Shown here: positions 55,638 through 64,000 of the stretch, piece after piece | Layout: each line of letters starts with the position of its first letter | How positions within the stretch are numbered: position 1 is the stretch's first letter | Assembly (NCBI RefSeq): GCF_015910535.1 | Contig: NZ_JACBJG010000012.1 | Coordinates: 62,001-126,000 of the forward strand | Direction: 5' to 3' | Origin: Saccharomonospora sp. NB11 | GTDB taxonomy: Bacteria; Actinomycetota; Actinomycetes; Mycobacteriales; Pseudonocardiaceae | Length of the DNA: 64,000 nt | Notes under the pieces: generated by a model | The model's input: the letters and a program-made list of their open reading frames with translations, nothing else | What the model was told of the DNA's origin: nothing | The model's database searches: none | Translations under genes and position numbers: made by a program

Positions 55638-56378
55638 TCAGACGAGCAGTTGATCGATGTGCCCACGCGAGTCCTCGTGATACGCCACCGGCAGCCGGTG
55701 GTTCATCGCCAGCAACGCCAACGTCGCCAGGTGGGCGTGCCCGGACTCGGACGCCGACGACAACTGCCGCCAGCCCACCCCGTGGATCGCGACCCACACT
55801 CCGTCGTTCTCCACCGCCGACCACAGCCGCGTGATCAGCGCACGCTGAACCCAACCGCCTCCCGCGTCGGGCCGCCGGTCCTCCCCCTCGGACTCGACGT
55901 GTGCCGGACCGGCGACGGGCCCGCTCAGCGGCTGAGGTTCGACCCGAGCGGGCGGCTGGTACGGATCCCAGCCCGCGGGTGCGGGCGGCTGGTACGGGTC
56001 CCAGCCATTGGGCGCGACCGGACGCGACGGCGGCACGTACGGATCCCACCCGCTCGGTGCGACGGGCAGCGCCCTGGTCGGCGGCACATACGGGTCCCAG
56101 CCGCCCGGCACGACCGGACGCGACGGCGGCGCATACGGATCCCACCCGCTCGGCGCCACCGGCGTCGCCCGCGTCGGCGGCACATACGGGTCCCAACCAC
56201 TGGGCGCCACCGGTGTCGCCCGCGTCGGCGGCACGTACGGGTCCCAGCCCAGCGGCGGCGAGGGCGCCTTCGAAGCGTCCTTGTCGGTCTTCTCCTCGGG
56301 CACCACCGGCTCGTTCGGGGATGCCGTCGAGTTCTGATCGGCCTTGCCGTTGCGCTCGCTGACCGTCTCCTGCGTCAT
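55638..56378 (-). CDS. GWDPYxPP-repeat protein of unknown function
   Basis: 246 aa from ATG 56376-56378. Residues 1-43 are polar. From 44 to ~143 come seven copies of GWDPY[VAQ]PP separated by Pro/Arg/Ala spacers such as TRATPVAPS; the region must be extended. The final ~85 residues form a distinct, probably folded domain: GGWVQRALITRLWSAVENDG, VWVAIHGVGWRQLSSASESG, HAHLATLALLAMNHRLPVAY. No signal peptide. It begins 16 bases after the stop of the C1 peptidase gene, so the two are one operon. The repeats may be ligands, multimerisation or cleavage sites. I do not recognise either part. Confidence 0.82.
   Translation of the reverse strand: MTQETVSERNGKADQNSTASPNEPVVPEEKTDKDASKAPSPPLGWDPYVPPTRATPVAPSGWDPYVPPTRATPVAPSGWDPYAPPSRPVVPGGWDPYVPPTRALPVAPSGWDPYVPPSRPVAPNGWDPYQPPAPAGWDPYQPPARVEPQPLSGPVAGPAHVESEGEDRRPDAGGGWVQRALITRLWSAVENDGVWVAIHGVGWRQLSSASESGHAHLATLALLAMNHRLPVAYHEDSRGHIDQLLV
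55950..56249 (-). repeat. seven tandem GWDPYxPP-encoding repeats
   Basis: Codons 44-143 of the repeat protein hold seven units with spacings of 17, 17, 15, 17, 15 and 11 residues. Two 51-base units at the start are nearly identical in DNA, indicating recent duplication; the last two units read GWDPYQPP. Confidence 0.9.
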
Positions 56379-56394
56379 GATCCACTTCTTTCCG

Positions 56395-57537
56395 TCAGCC
56401 GACCAGTCGTACGGCGCCGAGATCCTCCCCCGAGACGAACGGCGCGCAGCCGAGTCCTCGCGCCTTGGCGAGCGCGAGCACGGCGAGGTCGGCGGTCTGA
56501 TCCCGCGACAGCCGCGTCCAACCCAGGTTCTCCAGGTAGGCCCAGCTGTTGTGGTCGTGGGCCGAGGTGAACAGCCCCAGTGCACGCTGCGGCGGGAGCC
56601 ACGCGTGCAGATCCACACCCGTGCAGCCGAGGGTGGTCGGCCGCGGGTCCGGATAGTCCTCGATGAAGGCCTCTCCGTACGCGATACGCAGGAACCCGTT
56701 CTCCCCCCAGTCGGTGCCCCACGAGTTCTTGGCGATCCAGCACCCGGCGTCGTCGTCCCAGCCCACGAGCGCGACGCAGTGCCCCCCGCTGGTCCTCTCG
56801 GTGGTGTGCCGGTAGACGCCGCCGGTGTAGTGGAACAGATCGTCGTGCACCACGAGGCACGCCGTGACGGGCCCGTAGTTGTAGAGGTGCTCCTTGATGG
56901 CCACCGGATCGCGACTCAGGTCGACGACGTCCTTCGCCTTGGCCAACCGGTCCCCCCACCCGTCGGCCAACTCCCCCGAACCATCCTCTGTGTACGGACA
57001 GTGCTCCTCGAAGGTGACACCCAGGTCACGGCAGTCGGTGAGCAGTTCGTCGGGCCACGTGCCGTCGGGAAGGATCGCCTCCCGGGCCGCCGCGTGGCCG
57101 AAGAACAGGTGCGCCTCGGACAGGTCCAGAGCCAGCCGAGGCGCACGCCGGGTGTAGGCGGCCGTGGTCTCCAACGTGGCCAACACCCCGAACGCACTGC
57201 ACGTGCCGCCGTCCCCCTGATCCTTCACCGGCGTCACGTAGTTGACCCCGTCGACGTCGCGCAGGTCGAACGACCTGGGCAGGTGCGGCGTCGGCGCGTG
57301 CTCGGTCTCCTCGTGCGTGTGCGGAGGCGCGAGCGCCGCCTCGGCCATGCGAGCGGGCAGGTCGGCCCGCGCCTCGATCTCCCTCGAGGACGGCGCCGGA
57401 ACCCCCAGCCGACGCCTGCGCCCCTCGGGCGAGAGCCTGCCCACCGGAGTCTCGCCGCATCGCCACGGATCACCCAACGCGGCCAGGGAATCGCGGATCG
57501 CCGCGATCTCCGAGGCGCACGAATGGTCCGGGCTCAC
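56395..57537 (-). CDS. C1 (papain-like) cysteine peptidase, apparently cytoplasmic
   Basis: 380 aa, GTG start with an excellent GGAGGA 8 bases before. After a ~85-residue N-terminal region comes a papain fold: SFDLRDVDGVNYVTPVKDQG (oxyanion Gln), GGTCSAFGVLATLETTAAYT with the catalytic Cys (Ser replaces the usual Trp after it), SGGHCVALVGWDDDAG with the catalytic His, and AKNSWGTDWGENGFLRIAY with the Asn. All catalytic residues are present. No signal peptide is visible, unusual for the family. A C-terminal ~75-residue extension follows. Co-transcribed with the GWDPYxPP-repeat protein; possible processing enzyme for it or for a nearby product. Confidence 0.9.
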   Translation of the reverse strand: MSPDHSCASEIAAIRDSLAALGDPWRCGETPVGRLSPEGRRRRLGVPAPSSREIEARADLPARMAEAALAPPHTHEETEHAPTPHLPRSFDLRDVDGVNYVTPVKDQGDGGTCSAFGVLATLETTAAYTRRAPRLALDLSEAHLFFGHAAAREAILPDGTWPDELLTDCRDLGVTFEEHCPYTEDGSGELADGWGDRLAKAKDVVDLSRDPVAIKEHLYNYGPVTACLVVHDDLFHYTGGVYRHTTERTSGGHCVALVGWDDDAGCWIAKNSWGTDWGENGFLRIAYGEAFIEDYPDPRPTTLGCTGVDLHAWLPPQRALGLFTSAHDHNSWAYLENLGWTRLSRDQTADLAVLALAKARGLGCAPFVSGEDLGAVRLVG

Positions 57538-57714
57538 GTAATCCTCCAGGCACAGCCGATTCGATCACTCACACTCACCACACAGGAGTGCGGAGGGACC
57601 GCCCAGATACATCCGAGATCGAGAAATTTCCGGCCGATCGCATTTGCGCACGTCGGAGCCGTCGAGGACCGGCACAGTCGCCTCGCGTCCCTCCCCCTCG
57701 GCCGGCGATCTGCG

Positions 57715-57720
57715 TAGTTT
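57715..57720 (+). promoter_or_regulatory. putative -10 of the ABC efflux genes
   Basis: TAGTTT lies seven bases before the ATG at 57728 and fits TANNNT; no Shine-Dalgarno precedes the ATG, so a leaderless mRNA is likely. Confidence 0.4.
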
Positions 57721-57727
57721 CGCTCCT

Positions 57728-58636
57728 ATGGGCGACTGCATCTCGATCTCGGGTCTCCGCAAGCGGTTCGGCCCGACGACCGCACTCGACGGCCTCGACC
57801 TCTCCGTCTCCCGCGGGGAGGTGCACGGATTCCTCGGCCCGAACGGATCGGGAAAGTCGACCACCATCCGGATCCTGCTCGGCCTCCTCAGGGCCGACGG
57901 CGGCACTGTCACGATCCTCGGCGGCGACCCCTGGCGCGATGCCACCCGCCTGCACCGGCGACTCGCCTACGTCCCGGGTGACGTGAACCTGTGGCCGTCG
58001 CTGAGCGGCGGAGAGGTGATCGACCTGCTCGGGCGGCTGCGGGGCGGGCTCGATCCCGACCGGAAGGCCGAGCTGATCGATCGGTTCGACCTCGACCCGA
58101 GGAAGAAGGGCCGCGCCTACTCGAAGGGCAACCGCCAGAAGGTGGCTCTCGTGGCCGCGCTGGCCTCGGACGTCGAGCTGCTCGTCCTGGACGAACCGAC
58201 CTCCGGGCTCGACCCGCTGATGGAGGCGACGTTCCGCGACGTCGTCCGGGAGGAACGCGAGCGCGGGCGCACGGTGTTGCTGTCGAGCCACATCCTGTCG
58301 GAGGTGGAGCACCTCTGCGACCGGGTGAGCATCATCCGCGCGGGACGGACGGTCGAGTCGGGCTCGCTGGCCGAACTCCGCCACCTGACCCGCACGACGA
58401 TCACGGCCGAATTGTCCGGGTCTCCCGACGGACTGACGGACCTCGACTCACTCCACGACTTGGAGGTGGACGGCCGTCGCGTGCGGTTCGCCGTGGAGTC
58501 CGACGCGCTCGACGACGTGCTGCGCACCCTCACCGCGATCGGGGTCCGCAGCCTCACGAGCCAACCGCCCACGCTGGAGGAACTCTTCCTTCGGCACTAC
58601 ACCGACTCCACGGACGGACGGGTGAGCGCGTCGTGA
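57728..58636 (+). CDS. ABC efflux transporter, ATP-binding protein
   Basis: 302 aa from ATG 57728; the frame is open to 57644 but lacks homology there. Walker [18 protein letters not shown]-loop-region [16 protein letters not shown], a signature-like [15 protein letters not shown], Walker [13 protein letters not shown] and H-loop LSSHILSEV. The signature lacks the canonical LSGGQ (KGNRQ), as in polyketide-antibiotic (TnrB2/DrrA-like) exporters. Its stop overlaps the permease start (GTGA). Confidence 0.93.
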   Translation: MGDCISISGLRKRFGPTTALDGLDLSVSRGEVHGFLGPNGSGKSTTIRILLGLLRADGGTVTILGGDPWRDATRLHRRLAYVPGDVNLWPSLSGGEVIDLLGRLRGGLDPDRKAELIDRFDLDPRKKGRAYSKGNRQKVALVAALASDVELLVLDEPTSGLDPLMEATFRDVVREERERGRTVLLSSHILSEVEHLCDRVSIIRAGRTVESGSLAELRHLTRTTITAELSGSPDGLTDLDSLHDLEVDGRRVRFAVESDALDDVLRTLTAIGVRSLTSQPPTLEELFLRHYTDSTDGRVSAS

Positions 58637-60267
58637 ACACCGTCGTGCGCGCCGCGCGCCCGATCTCGTCGGGCGGCGGCCCGTTCACCGGCACCGGCCA
58701 CCTGGTCCGCCTCGCACTCCGCCGCGATCGGTTCGTGCTGCCGCTGTGGGCGATCGTGGTCGCGGCGCTGCCCGTGTCGAGCGCGAGCGCCTACGAACAG
58801 CTCTATCCGGACCCGGCCCAACGAGCGATGTTGACGGACGCGCTCGGCGACAACCCGTCGATCACGTTGCTGTACGGACCCGCGTACGACCTGTCGACGG
58901 CGGGCGGGTTCACGGCGTGGCGTCTCGGCACCATGCTCGCGGTGCTGCTCGCCCTGGTGTGCGGATTCACGCTCGTCCGCCACACCCGGCAGGAGGAAGA
59001 CACGGGAAGGCAGGAACTGCTGTCGTCCACTGTGGTCGGACGAAGGGCGTCGCTCACCGCGGCGCTCGTCGTGTCCGTCGGATTCGCTCTGCTCACCGGT
59101 CTCGCCGCGGCGGCGGGCTTGATCGGCGCGGGCAACGACGTCTCCGGGTCGCTGGTGTTCGGACTCGAGCTGAGCGCGGCGGGGCTGGTGTTCACCGGAG
59201 TCTCCGCGGTGACCGCGCAGCTCGCCGAGTACTCCCGCACCGCCAACGGCATGGCGGGAGCCGTGCTCGGCGTCGCCTTCGCGGTCCGTGCCGCGGGCGA
59301 CTCGGCGGACCTGCCCTGGTTGTCCTGGCTGTCCCCGCTCGGCTGGTCGACACACGCCCAGGCGTTCGCCGACGATCGGTTCCGGGTCCTCACCCTCCCG
59401 CTGGTCGTCACCATGCTTCTCGTCGCCGCGGCGTACGCGCTGCAGAGTCGACGCGACGTCGGCCTCGGTCTGCTGCCTGCCCGACTCGGGCCCGCGTCCG
59501 CGCACGCCCGGCTGCGCTCCGCCTTCGCCCTGGCCGCACGCCTGCATCGGGGCACGCTCACGGGCTGGTTGGTCGGGTTCGCCCTGTTCGGTGTGCTGTT
59601 CGGTGCGTTGGCGTCGGACATCGCCGAGATCGTCGGCGACAACGCGGAGATGCGCGAGGCCCTGGCCCGGATGGGCGGGAGCGAGGGCGTGATCGACGCC
59701 TACCTCGCGTCGACGGCCAACATCCTCGGCATGGTGGCCGCCCTGTTCGTCGTGCAGACAGCGACCCGGGTGCGGTCGGAGGAGACCGCTCTGCGTGCCG
59801 AACCGCTGTTGACCGGCGGTGTCTCGCGCCTGCGGTGGTTGTCGGGACACCTCGTGTTCGTGTTCGGTGGTGGGCTCGCACTGCTCGTGGTGGCGGGTCT
59901 CGGGGTGGGCCTCGCTCATGGCGTGCGGACCGGGGACGTCGGGGGACGGACACCCGAGATGGTCGTGGCCTGTCTCGTGCAACTGCCCGCCGTCGCGGTC
60001 GTCGGGGGCGCCGCCGTGCTCCTGTTCGGAGCCCTACCCGCCTACACCACCGGGGCTTGGGCCGTGGCGGCGGTGTCGCTGCTCCTGACGATGTTCGGCC
60101 CGGTGCTCGACCTCCCCCAGGCGGTGCTGAACCTCTCGCCCTTCCAGCACGTGCCGAAGGTGCCGAGTGTGGACGTCACACTAGCCCCGATGCTCTGGTT
60201 GGCCCTCGTGGCGGTCGGGCTGACGGCGGCGGGAGTCGTGCGGTTCACCCGACGCGACATCGGCTGA
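58633..60267 (+). CDS. ABC efflux transporter, permease
   Basis: 544 aa from GTG 58633. About 12 hydrophobic helices in two halves ([40 protein letters not shown]), matching the large permeases of TnrB3-type antibiotic/anthracycline exporters. [24 protein letters not shown] (seen as [12 protein letters not shown]) and its echo [20 protein letters not shown] in the second half are the conserved cytoplasmic loops. Exports an unidentified, probably hydrophobic compound with the upstream ATPase. Confidence 0.92.
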   Translation: MNTVVRAARPISSGGGPFTGTGHLVRLALRRDRFVLPLWAIVVAALPVSSASAYEQLYPDPAQRAMLTDALGDNPSITLLYGPAYDLSTAGGFTAWRLGTMLAVLLALVCGFTLVRHTRQEEDTGRQELLSSTVVGRRASLTAALVVSVGFALLTGLAAAAGLIGAGNDVSGSLVFGLELSAAGLVFTGVSAVTAQLAEYSRTANGMAGAVLGVAFAVRAAGDSADLPWLSWLSPLGWSTHAQAFADDRFRVLTLPLVVTMLLVAAAYALQSRRDVGLGLLPARLGPASAHARLRSAFALAARLHRGTLTGWLVGFALFGVLFGALASDIAEIVGDNAEMREALARMGGSEGVIDAYLASTANILGMVAALFVVQTATRVRSEETALRAEPLLTGGVSRLRWLSGHLVFVFGGGLALLVVAGLGVGLAHGVRTGDVGGRTPEMVVACLVQLPAVAVVGGAAVLLFGALPAYTTGAWAVAAVSLLLTMFGPVLDLPQAVLNLSPFQHVPKVPSVDVTLAPMLWLALVAVGLTAAGVVRFTRRDIG

Positions 60268-60291
60268 CCGCAGCAGCACCGCCGACCACGC

Positions 60292-60774
60292 TCAGCGGGC
60301 CGCCACCGTGCCGTCGGAGGCGACGTCGAGGTGCAGTTGCGGACCACCTGCGCCACAGCCGGGTCCGTTCGGCGACCCCCACTGCGGGGTGGCCCGCACC
60401 GTGCCGGTCGCGAGTGTCTCGCCCGCGAGGTCGGACACCACGAGCCTCACCTCCACCGGCCGGTCCGGCAGGTCGGGCAGGTCCGCGAAGCCCGTCGTCC
60501 CCCCGGTCTCGCGGACATGAGCCGAGCACACCGCGTCGGGCCCCTCGCCCTCACAACCGTCGTCGACGGCCTCCGTGGCCGGGCGCAGCTCGACGGCCAT
60601 CGTTTCGCACCGGCCTTCCCGGCACACCTCCACCTCGGCGGTGTGGGCGGGCAGTCCGCTCGCGACGTCGACGCCGATCCCGGCGGGCATTCCGATCGCG
60701 GTGCACTCCGCCGCACCGGAGCAGCCGACACACCCTGCGAGGACGAGACACCACGACACGATCACACGACGCAT
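60292..60774 (-). CDS. hypothetical lipoprotein, cysteine-rich
   Basis: 160 aa from ATG 60772-60774 (MRRVIVSWCLVLAGCVGCSG). The lipobox VLAGC predicts lipidation at Cys ~15. The mature part has about seven further Cys (AAECTAIG, VCREGRCE, DDGCEGEG, AVCSAHV, GPGCGAGG), suggesting disulphides, and an Ig-like strand pattern. No known domain. Convergent with the efflux permease. Confidence 0.72.
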   Translation of the reverse strand: MRRVIVSWCLVLAGCVGCSGAAECTAIGMPAGIGVDVASGLPAHTAEVEVCREGRCETMAVELRPATEAVDDGCEGEGPDAVCSAHVRETGGTTGFADLPDLPDRPVEVRLVVSDLAGETLATGTVRATPQWGSPNGPGCGAGGPQLHLDVASDGTVAAR

Positions 60775-60848
60775 ACCGGTGACGACGGTGTCCACCCGCT
60801 CCGAGGTTGCACGGGTGTCGGGCGAGCACGCTCGGGTAACCCGTTCGC

Positions 60849-62309
60849 ATGAGCGAGCACGACATCATCGACCGGGCCCGCACGCAACTGCTGATCGGCG
60901 GAACCTGGCGTGCGTCGGCCGACGGCAGCGTGTTCGGCGTGACCGACCCCGGCACCGGCGCGACGCTGTGCGAGGTCGCCGACGGGCAGGCCGACGACGC
61001 GAAGGCCGCCGTCGAAGCCGCCGTCGACGCGCAGGACGCCTGGGCAGCCACCCCGCCGCGAGAACGCGGCGAGATCCTGCGGCGAGCCTGGCAGTCGATG
61101 ACGGACCGCGCCGACGAGCTGGCCACGCTCATGACGTTGGAGATGGGCAAGAGCCTCACCGAGTCACGAGCCGAGGTCGCCTACGCCGCCGACTACTTCC
61201 GGTGGTTCTCCGAGGAGGCCGTGCGCATCGATGGCAACTACAAGAAGACCCCGGACGGCAGCGCCCGCATGATCGTCACCCGCCAACCCGTGGGGCCGTG
61301 CCTGCTGATCACTCCGTGGAACTTCCCGCTGGCCATGGGCACCCGCAAGATCGGCCCGGCGCTCGCGGCGGGATGCACGGCGATCGTCAAACCCGCCCAG
61401 CTCACGCCGCTGTCGATGCTGACCCTCGCCGCCCTCCTCGCCGAGGCCGGAGTGCCGGACGGCGTCGTCAACGTCGTGCCGAGCACGTCGGCCACCCGCG
61501 TCGTGGCTCCCGTCCTCGCCGACCCGCGCATCCGCAAGATGTCGTTCACGGGCTCCACCGAGGTGGGCCGCGCGCTCGTCGAGCAGTGCGCCCCGAACCT
61601 GCAGCGCATGTCCATGGAACTCGGGGGCAACGCGGCTTTCCTCGTGTTCGCCGACGCCGACCTCGACGCCGCCGTGGCCGGTGCGGTGACCGCCAAGATG
61701 CGCAACAACGGCGAGTCGTGCGTGGCCGCCAACCGCTTCCTCGTGCACGAGTCGATCGCCGACGAGTTCACCCGCATGCTGACCGACCGCATGGCGGGGC
61801 TGCCCGTGGGACACGGCACGCAACCGGACGTGGTCGTCGGCCCACTCGTCAACGAGAGCCAACGCGCCACGGTGGCCGACCTCGTGGGGGACGCGGTGAG
61901 CCGTGGCGCGCGGGCGACGACCGGTGGCGAGCCCGGGGAGGGCGACGGCTACTTCTACCGGCCGACCGTGCTCGCCGACGTCCCCGACGACGCCCGCATC
62001 CTCCGAGAGGAGGTGTTCGGCCCGGTGGCGCCCGTGACGACGTTCGCCGACGAGGACGAGGCGGTCACCGAGGCCAACGACACGGAGTACGGGCTCGTCG
62101 GCTACGTGTTCACCCGTGACCTCGACCGCGCCGTGCGGGTCGGCGAAGCCCTGGAGACCGGCATGGTGGGCATCAACACGGGGCTGGTCTCCAACGCCTC
62201 GGCGCCGTTCGGCGGGGTCAAGGCGTCGGGCTTCGGTCGGGAGGGAGGCGACGAGGGCATCGCCGAGTACCTGGACACGAAGTACCTGTCGTTGGCCCTG
62301 CGTTCCTGA
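60849..62309 (+). CDS. NAD(P)-dependent succinate-semialdehyde dehydrogenase family protein
   Basis: 486 aa aldehyde dehydrogenase. ITPWNFPLAMGTRKIGPALA and KPAQLTP form the cofactor site, SFTGSTEVGRAL the Rossmann Gly loop, MELGGNAAFLVF the general-base Glu and NNGESCVAANRFLV the catalytic Cys. EEVFGPVAPVTTF and NTGLVSNASAPFGGVKASG complete it. The VSNASAPFGG region and MGKSLTES favour the GabD subclass, which oxidises succinate semialdehyde to succinate in 4-aminobutyrate breakdown. Other aldehydes are possible. Cytoplasmic. Confidence 0.9.
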   Translation: MSEHDIIDRARTQLLIGGTWRASADGSVFGVTDPGTGATLCEVADGQADDAKAAVEAAVDAQDAWAATPPRERGEILRRAWQSMTDRADELATLMTLEMGKSLTESRAEVAYAADYFRWFSEEAVRIDGNYKKTPDGSARMIVTRQPVGPCLLITPWNFPLAMGTRKIGPALAAGCTAIVKPAQLTPLSMLTLAALLAEAGVPDGVVNVVPSTSATRVVAPVLADPRIRKMSFTGSTEVGRALVEQCAPNLQRMSMELGGNAAFLVFADADLDAAVAGAVTAKMRNNGESCVAANRFLVHESIADEFTRMLTDRMAGLPVGHGTQPDVVVGPLVNESQRATVADLVGDAVSRGARATTGGEPGEGDGYFYRPTVLADVPDDARILREEVFGPVAPVTTFADEDEAVTEANDTEYGLVGYVFTRDLDRAVRVGEALETGMVGINTGLVSNASAPFGGVKASGFGREGGDEGIAEYLDTKYLSLALRS

Positions 62310-62313
62310 GGCG

Positions 62314-62742
62314 TCAGTTCGGCTCGGGTGGAGTCGGGTCGTCGACGTCGATGACGCTGCCGGTGCCGCGCAACACGACCTCCGAGGAGAAGTGCCCCTC
62401 GCCCAACAACCGTTCGGTGGTGCCTTTCAGCTCGACCACCTCGTCGCCGCGCAGGAACACGAGGATGTTGCCCTCGGTGTCGAACCCGTACTCGGTGTCC
62501 GGCAACGGCGCACCGACCTCGCGCTCGACCCACTCCTCGGTGTGCGGGCCGAGGATCACGTGGACCGTGGTCCAGTCACCGGGCACCAACTCCTTGAGCG
62601 GCGTGCTCCGCCCGCTGTCACGCAGCTCGCGGAGGTGTCGGGCGAACCCCTCGTCGTAGTCCATCGACACCTCCTCCTTCCCCGGGCCACACGCGGCGAG
62701 CACGGCGGCGAACAGCACCAACACGACGGTGACGACTCTCAT
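62314..62742 (-). CDS. hypothetical lipoprotein
   Basis: 142 aa from ATG 62740-62742 (MRVVTVVLVLFAAVLAACGP), lipobox VLAAC. The mature part is acidic (RHLRELRDSGRSTPLKELVP; EEWVEREVGAPLPDTEYGFD) with an alternating strand pattern toward the end. GAGAAGAG precedes the ATG. No recognised domain. Convergent with, and 4 bases from, the aldehyde dehydrogenase. Confidence 0.75.
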   Translation of the reverse strand: MRVVTVVLVLFAAVLAACGPGKEEVSMDYDEGFARHLRELRDSGRSTPLKELVPGDWTTVHVILGPHTEEWVEREVGAPLPDTEYGFDTEGNILVFLRGDEVVELKGTTERLLGEGHFSSEVVLRGTGSVIDVDDPTPPEPN

Positions 62743-62884
62743 CGGAACTCTTCTCAGTAACGGCCGTCCGGATAGGCCGACGGATCCTCCGGCGTTGTAT
62801 GTCCTTCGCGCTCCGGAATAGGTGATCTCCTGCCCGTCGTGGTGCGAGTTCCCGCAGTTGGCCCCTATCGAAGTAGCCCCGCGC

Positions 62885-63748
62885 TCAGCGGGCGTGCCGG
62901 CGGACCTCGCGTTCCGCCTGCTCCAGCGCGGCCTTGGCCCGCTCGGTGCGGCGACGCGCGTCCGCCTCCTCGCGCTCGGCCGCACGAAGGCGCTTGCGGG
63001 CCTCGTCGCGGGCACGCCTGGCCTGCACCTCCGCCTCCCGGCGTCGCCGCTCGGCCGCGGCCCGTTCGGTGTCCTGCCAGGTTCGCGTCGGCGTATGGGA
63101 CAGCTCAGCGTCCGTCGTCGAGGTCTTCAATTTCGCGGTGCTCGGCTCGGGGTTCTGCGCCGCCTTCGAGGGCTTCGCGGTGCTCGGCTCGGCCTCGCGC
63201 CGCGTACGCGACCGTGGCTTCGACGTCGTTCCACCTCGCGATGTCGAGGGACCGACGGGCAACCACGCCGCCTCGAAGACGTCCGACGACGGCGACAGAG
63301 CCGAGGTCAGACATCCGGCGGTGACGGCGTCGGCGGCCTGTTCGTCGGCCACCGCCGCCTCCAACGTGGCGGCGACTTCTCGCCGGACCGACTCGCCGAC
63401 CCCGCCCGAAGCCAGCGCTTCCGCGCGCTCGACCAGGTCGTGCACGCGCTCGTGGCGTTCGTGGGTCAGCTCCCGTAGCCGGTCGCCCGCGAGGTCACGG
63501 TGCGCCGCCCGCATCCGCTCCCCCAGGGAGACGAGCGCGCGCACCTGGTCCGGATGCCGCCGCGCCACCGTGTTCACGAGCGCGGCAGCCGTGGTGGGTT
63601 TGCGGAGCTTGCGAATCCGCGCGGCGAGATCTTTCTCACCGTGCTCCCGCGCCTGCGCGGCTCGCCGGTCACGCGCGGCCACGAACTCACCGGGGTCGAC
63701 GCCGTACAGCTCCCTGACCACGGCGTCGAGGGAATCGCTCGTTCCCAT
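62885..63748 (-). CDS. hypothetical coiled-coil protein
   Basis: 287 aa. N-terminal third reads LDAVVRELYGVDPGEFVAAR and RIRKLRKPTTAAALVNTVAR, a pattern I recall from uncharacterised actinobacterial proteins of similar size. The middle (~150-215) is Ser/Thr/Pro-rich and low-complexity with STAK repeats. The C-terminal ~75 residues are a highly charged coiled coil (ERRRREAEVQARRARDEARK). No catalytic motif or membrane helix. Function unknown. Confidence 0.75.
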   Translation of the reverse strand: MGTSDSLDAVVRELYGVDPGEFVAARDRRAAQAREHGEKDLAARIRKLRKPTTAAALVNTVARRHPDQVRALVSLGERMRAAHRDLAGDRLRELTHERHERVHDLVERAEALASGGVGESVRREVAATLEAAVADEQAADAVTAGCLTSALSPSSDVFEAAWLPVGPSTSRGGTTSKPRSRTRREAEPSTAKPSKAAQNPEPSTAKLKTSTTDAELSHTPTRTWQDTERAAAERRRREAEVQARRARDEARKRLRAAEREEADARRRTERAKAALEQAEREVRRHAR

Positions 63749-63826
63749 GCCTCCCAGGCTCCCGCAGGGCGGCCGATCGGGCCACGGTCAGCCACGGTTA
63801 CGGTGTCGGCAGAGGGAGGAGCCACA

Positions 63827-64000
63827 TTGGGTATCGACACGATCGAGTTCTACTGGCGGCCCGGCTGCCCGTTCTGTGCGATCCTGCGGGGTCGCCTGCG
63901 GGAGAGCGGCCTGCCGGTGCGAGAGATCAACATCTGGGAGGACTCCGAGGCGGCCGCGCGCGTGCGATCGGTGAACCAGGGCAACGAGACCGTGCCCACC
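63827..64000 (+). CDS. glutaredoxin/mycoredoxin-like protein, 3' end cut by window edge
   Basis: 58 codons are visible. Start is TTG at 63827 after GGGAGGAGCCACA. The N-terminus reads IEFYWRPGCPFCAILRGRLR, a thioredoxin-fold strand with the redox CPFC motif, and ends at the edge in NQGNETVPT, the cis-Pro TVPT loop of glutaredoxins. Mycoredoxins, which reduce mycothiol mixed disulphides in actinobacteria, share this pattern; a NrdH-type redoxin is the alternative. Confidence 0.85.
   Translation, partial: MGIDTIEFYWRPGCPFCAILRGRLRESGLPVREINIWEDSEAAARVRSVNQGNETVPT

Noticed and set aside
55950-56249. Regularly spaced repeats considered as a CRISPR array
   Set aside because: They are in-frame protein repeats (GWDPYxPP) of uneven spacing inside a coding sequence, with no unique spacers and no cas genes.

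Overview
The window is about 64 kb of high-GC DNA (roughly 70 %) with GTG and TTG starts, leaderless-type promoters, DUF397/XRE-DUF5753 genes, an iniBAC-like locus, LGFP repeats and the mycobacterial-style gene order lysC-leuA and recR-ybaB-dnaX-ffs. This points to an actinobacterium of the Pseudonocardiaceae, probably Saccharomonospora-like; the family call is firmer than the genus. I see no prophage, insertion sequence, rRNA or CRISPR array, so it reads as chromosomal core plus actinobacterial accessory loci.

Layout. 1-5.2 kb: aspartokinase (C-terminus cut by the window edge), nitroreductase, YbaB-like and membrane proteins, and leuA behind a leucine-codon leader peptide. 5.2-9.8 kb: DedA protein, WYL regulator, SDR, and a divergent LysR/EamA pair around a palindrome. 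9.7-15.5 kb: a five-gene oligopeptide/dipeptide ABC importer on the minus strand. 15.9-19.9 kb: small P-loop kinase, recR, ybaB, dnaX and SRP RNA. 19.9-21.5 kb: a WhiJ-type DUF397 / small protein / XRE cluster. 21.6-24.9 kb: gnd, a beta-lactamase-like lipoprotein, a membrane protein and tRNA-Ser(GGA).

25.0-28.7 kb: a tight four-gene operon of three small helical proteins and a soluble, apparently three-module FtsK/SpoIIIE ATPase of unknown function. 28.8-34.0 kb: carboxylesterase with a divergent TetR regulator, a secreted endonuclease/exonuclease/phosphatase and a second WYL regulator. 34.0-42.8 kb: an iniB-iniA-iniC-like operon (dynamin-like GTPases) divergent from an Hsp70-like ATPase and a large ATPase-LuxR regulator resembling mycobacterial IniR. 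42.8-45.8 kb: a secreted sugar-dehydrogenase/PKD/LGFP protein and tRNA-Ser(CGA). 45.8-51.4 kb: tadA and its partner, an M20 hydrolase, tyrA, an Rv0909-like small protein and a FUSC transporter.

51.4-57.5 kb: the most unusual stretch, all on the minus strand: a papain-like peptidase without a signal peptide, a protein carrying seven GWDPYxPP repeats, a ~0.5 kb hairpin-rich gap, an ECF-like sigma factor, a small beta-rich protein and a TPR-CHAT caspase-fold protein. 57.7-64 kb: an ABC efflux pair, two lipoproteins, a succinate-semialdehyde dehydrogenase, a coiled-coil protein and a truncated glutaredoxin-like gene.

Best candidates for undescribed biology are the FtsK-like operon, the sigma/CHAT/C1-peptidase/repeat-protein cluster, and the leuA leader, whose Leu codons are themselves complementary to the leuA ribosome binding site. 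All assignments come from reading sequence and motifs by eye; no database search was run.
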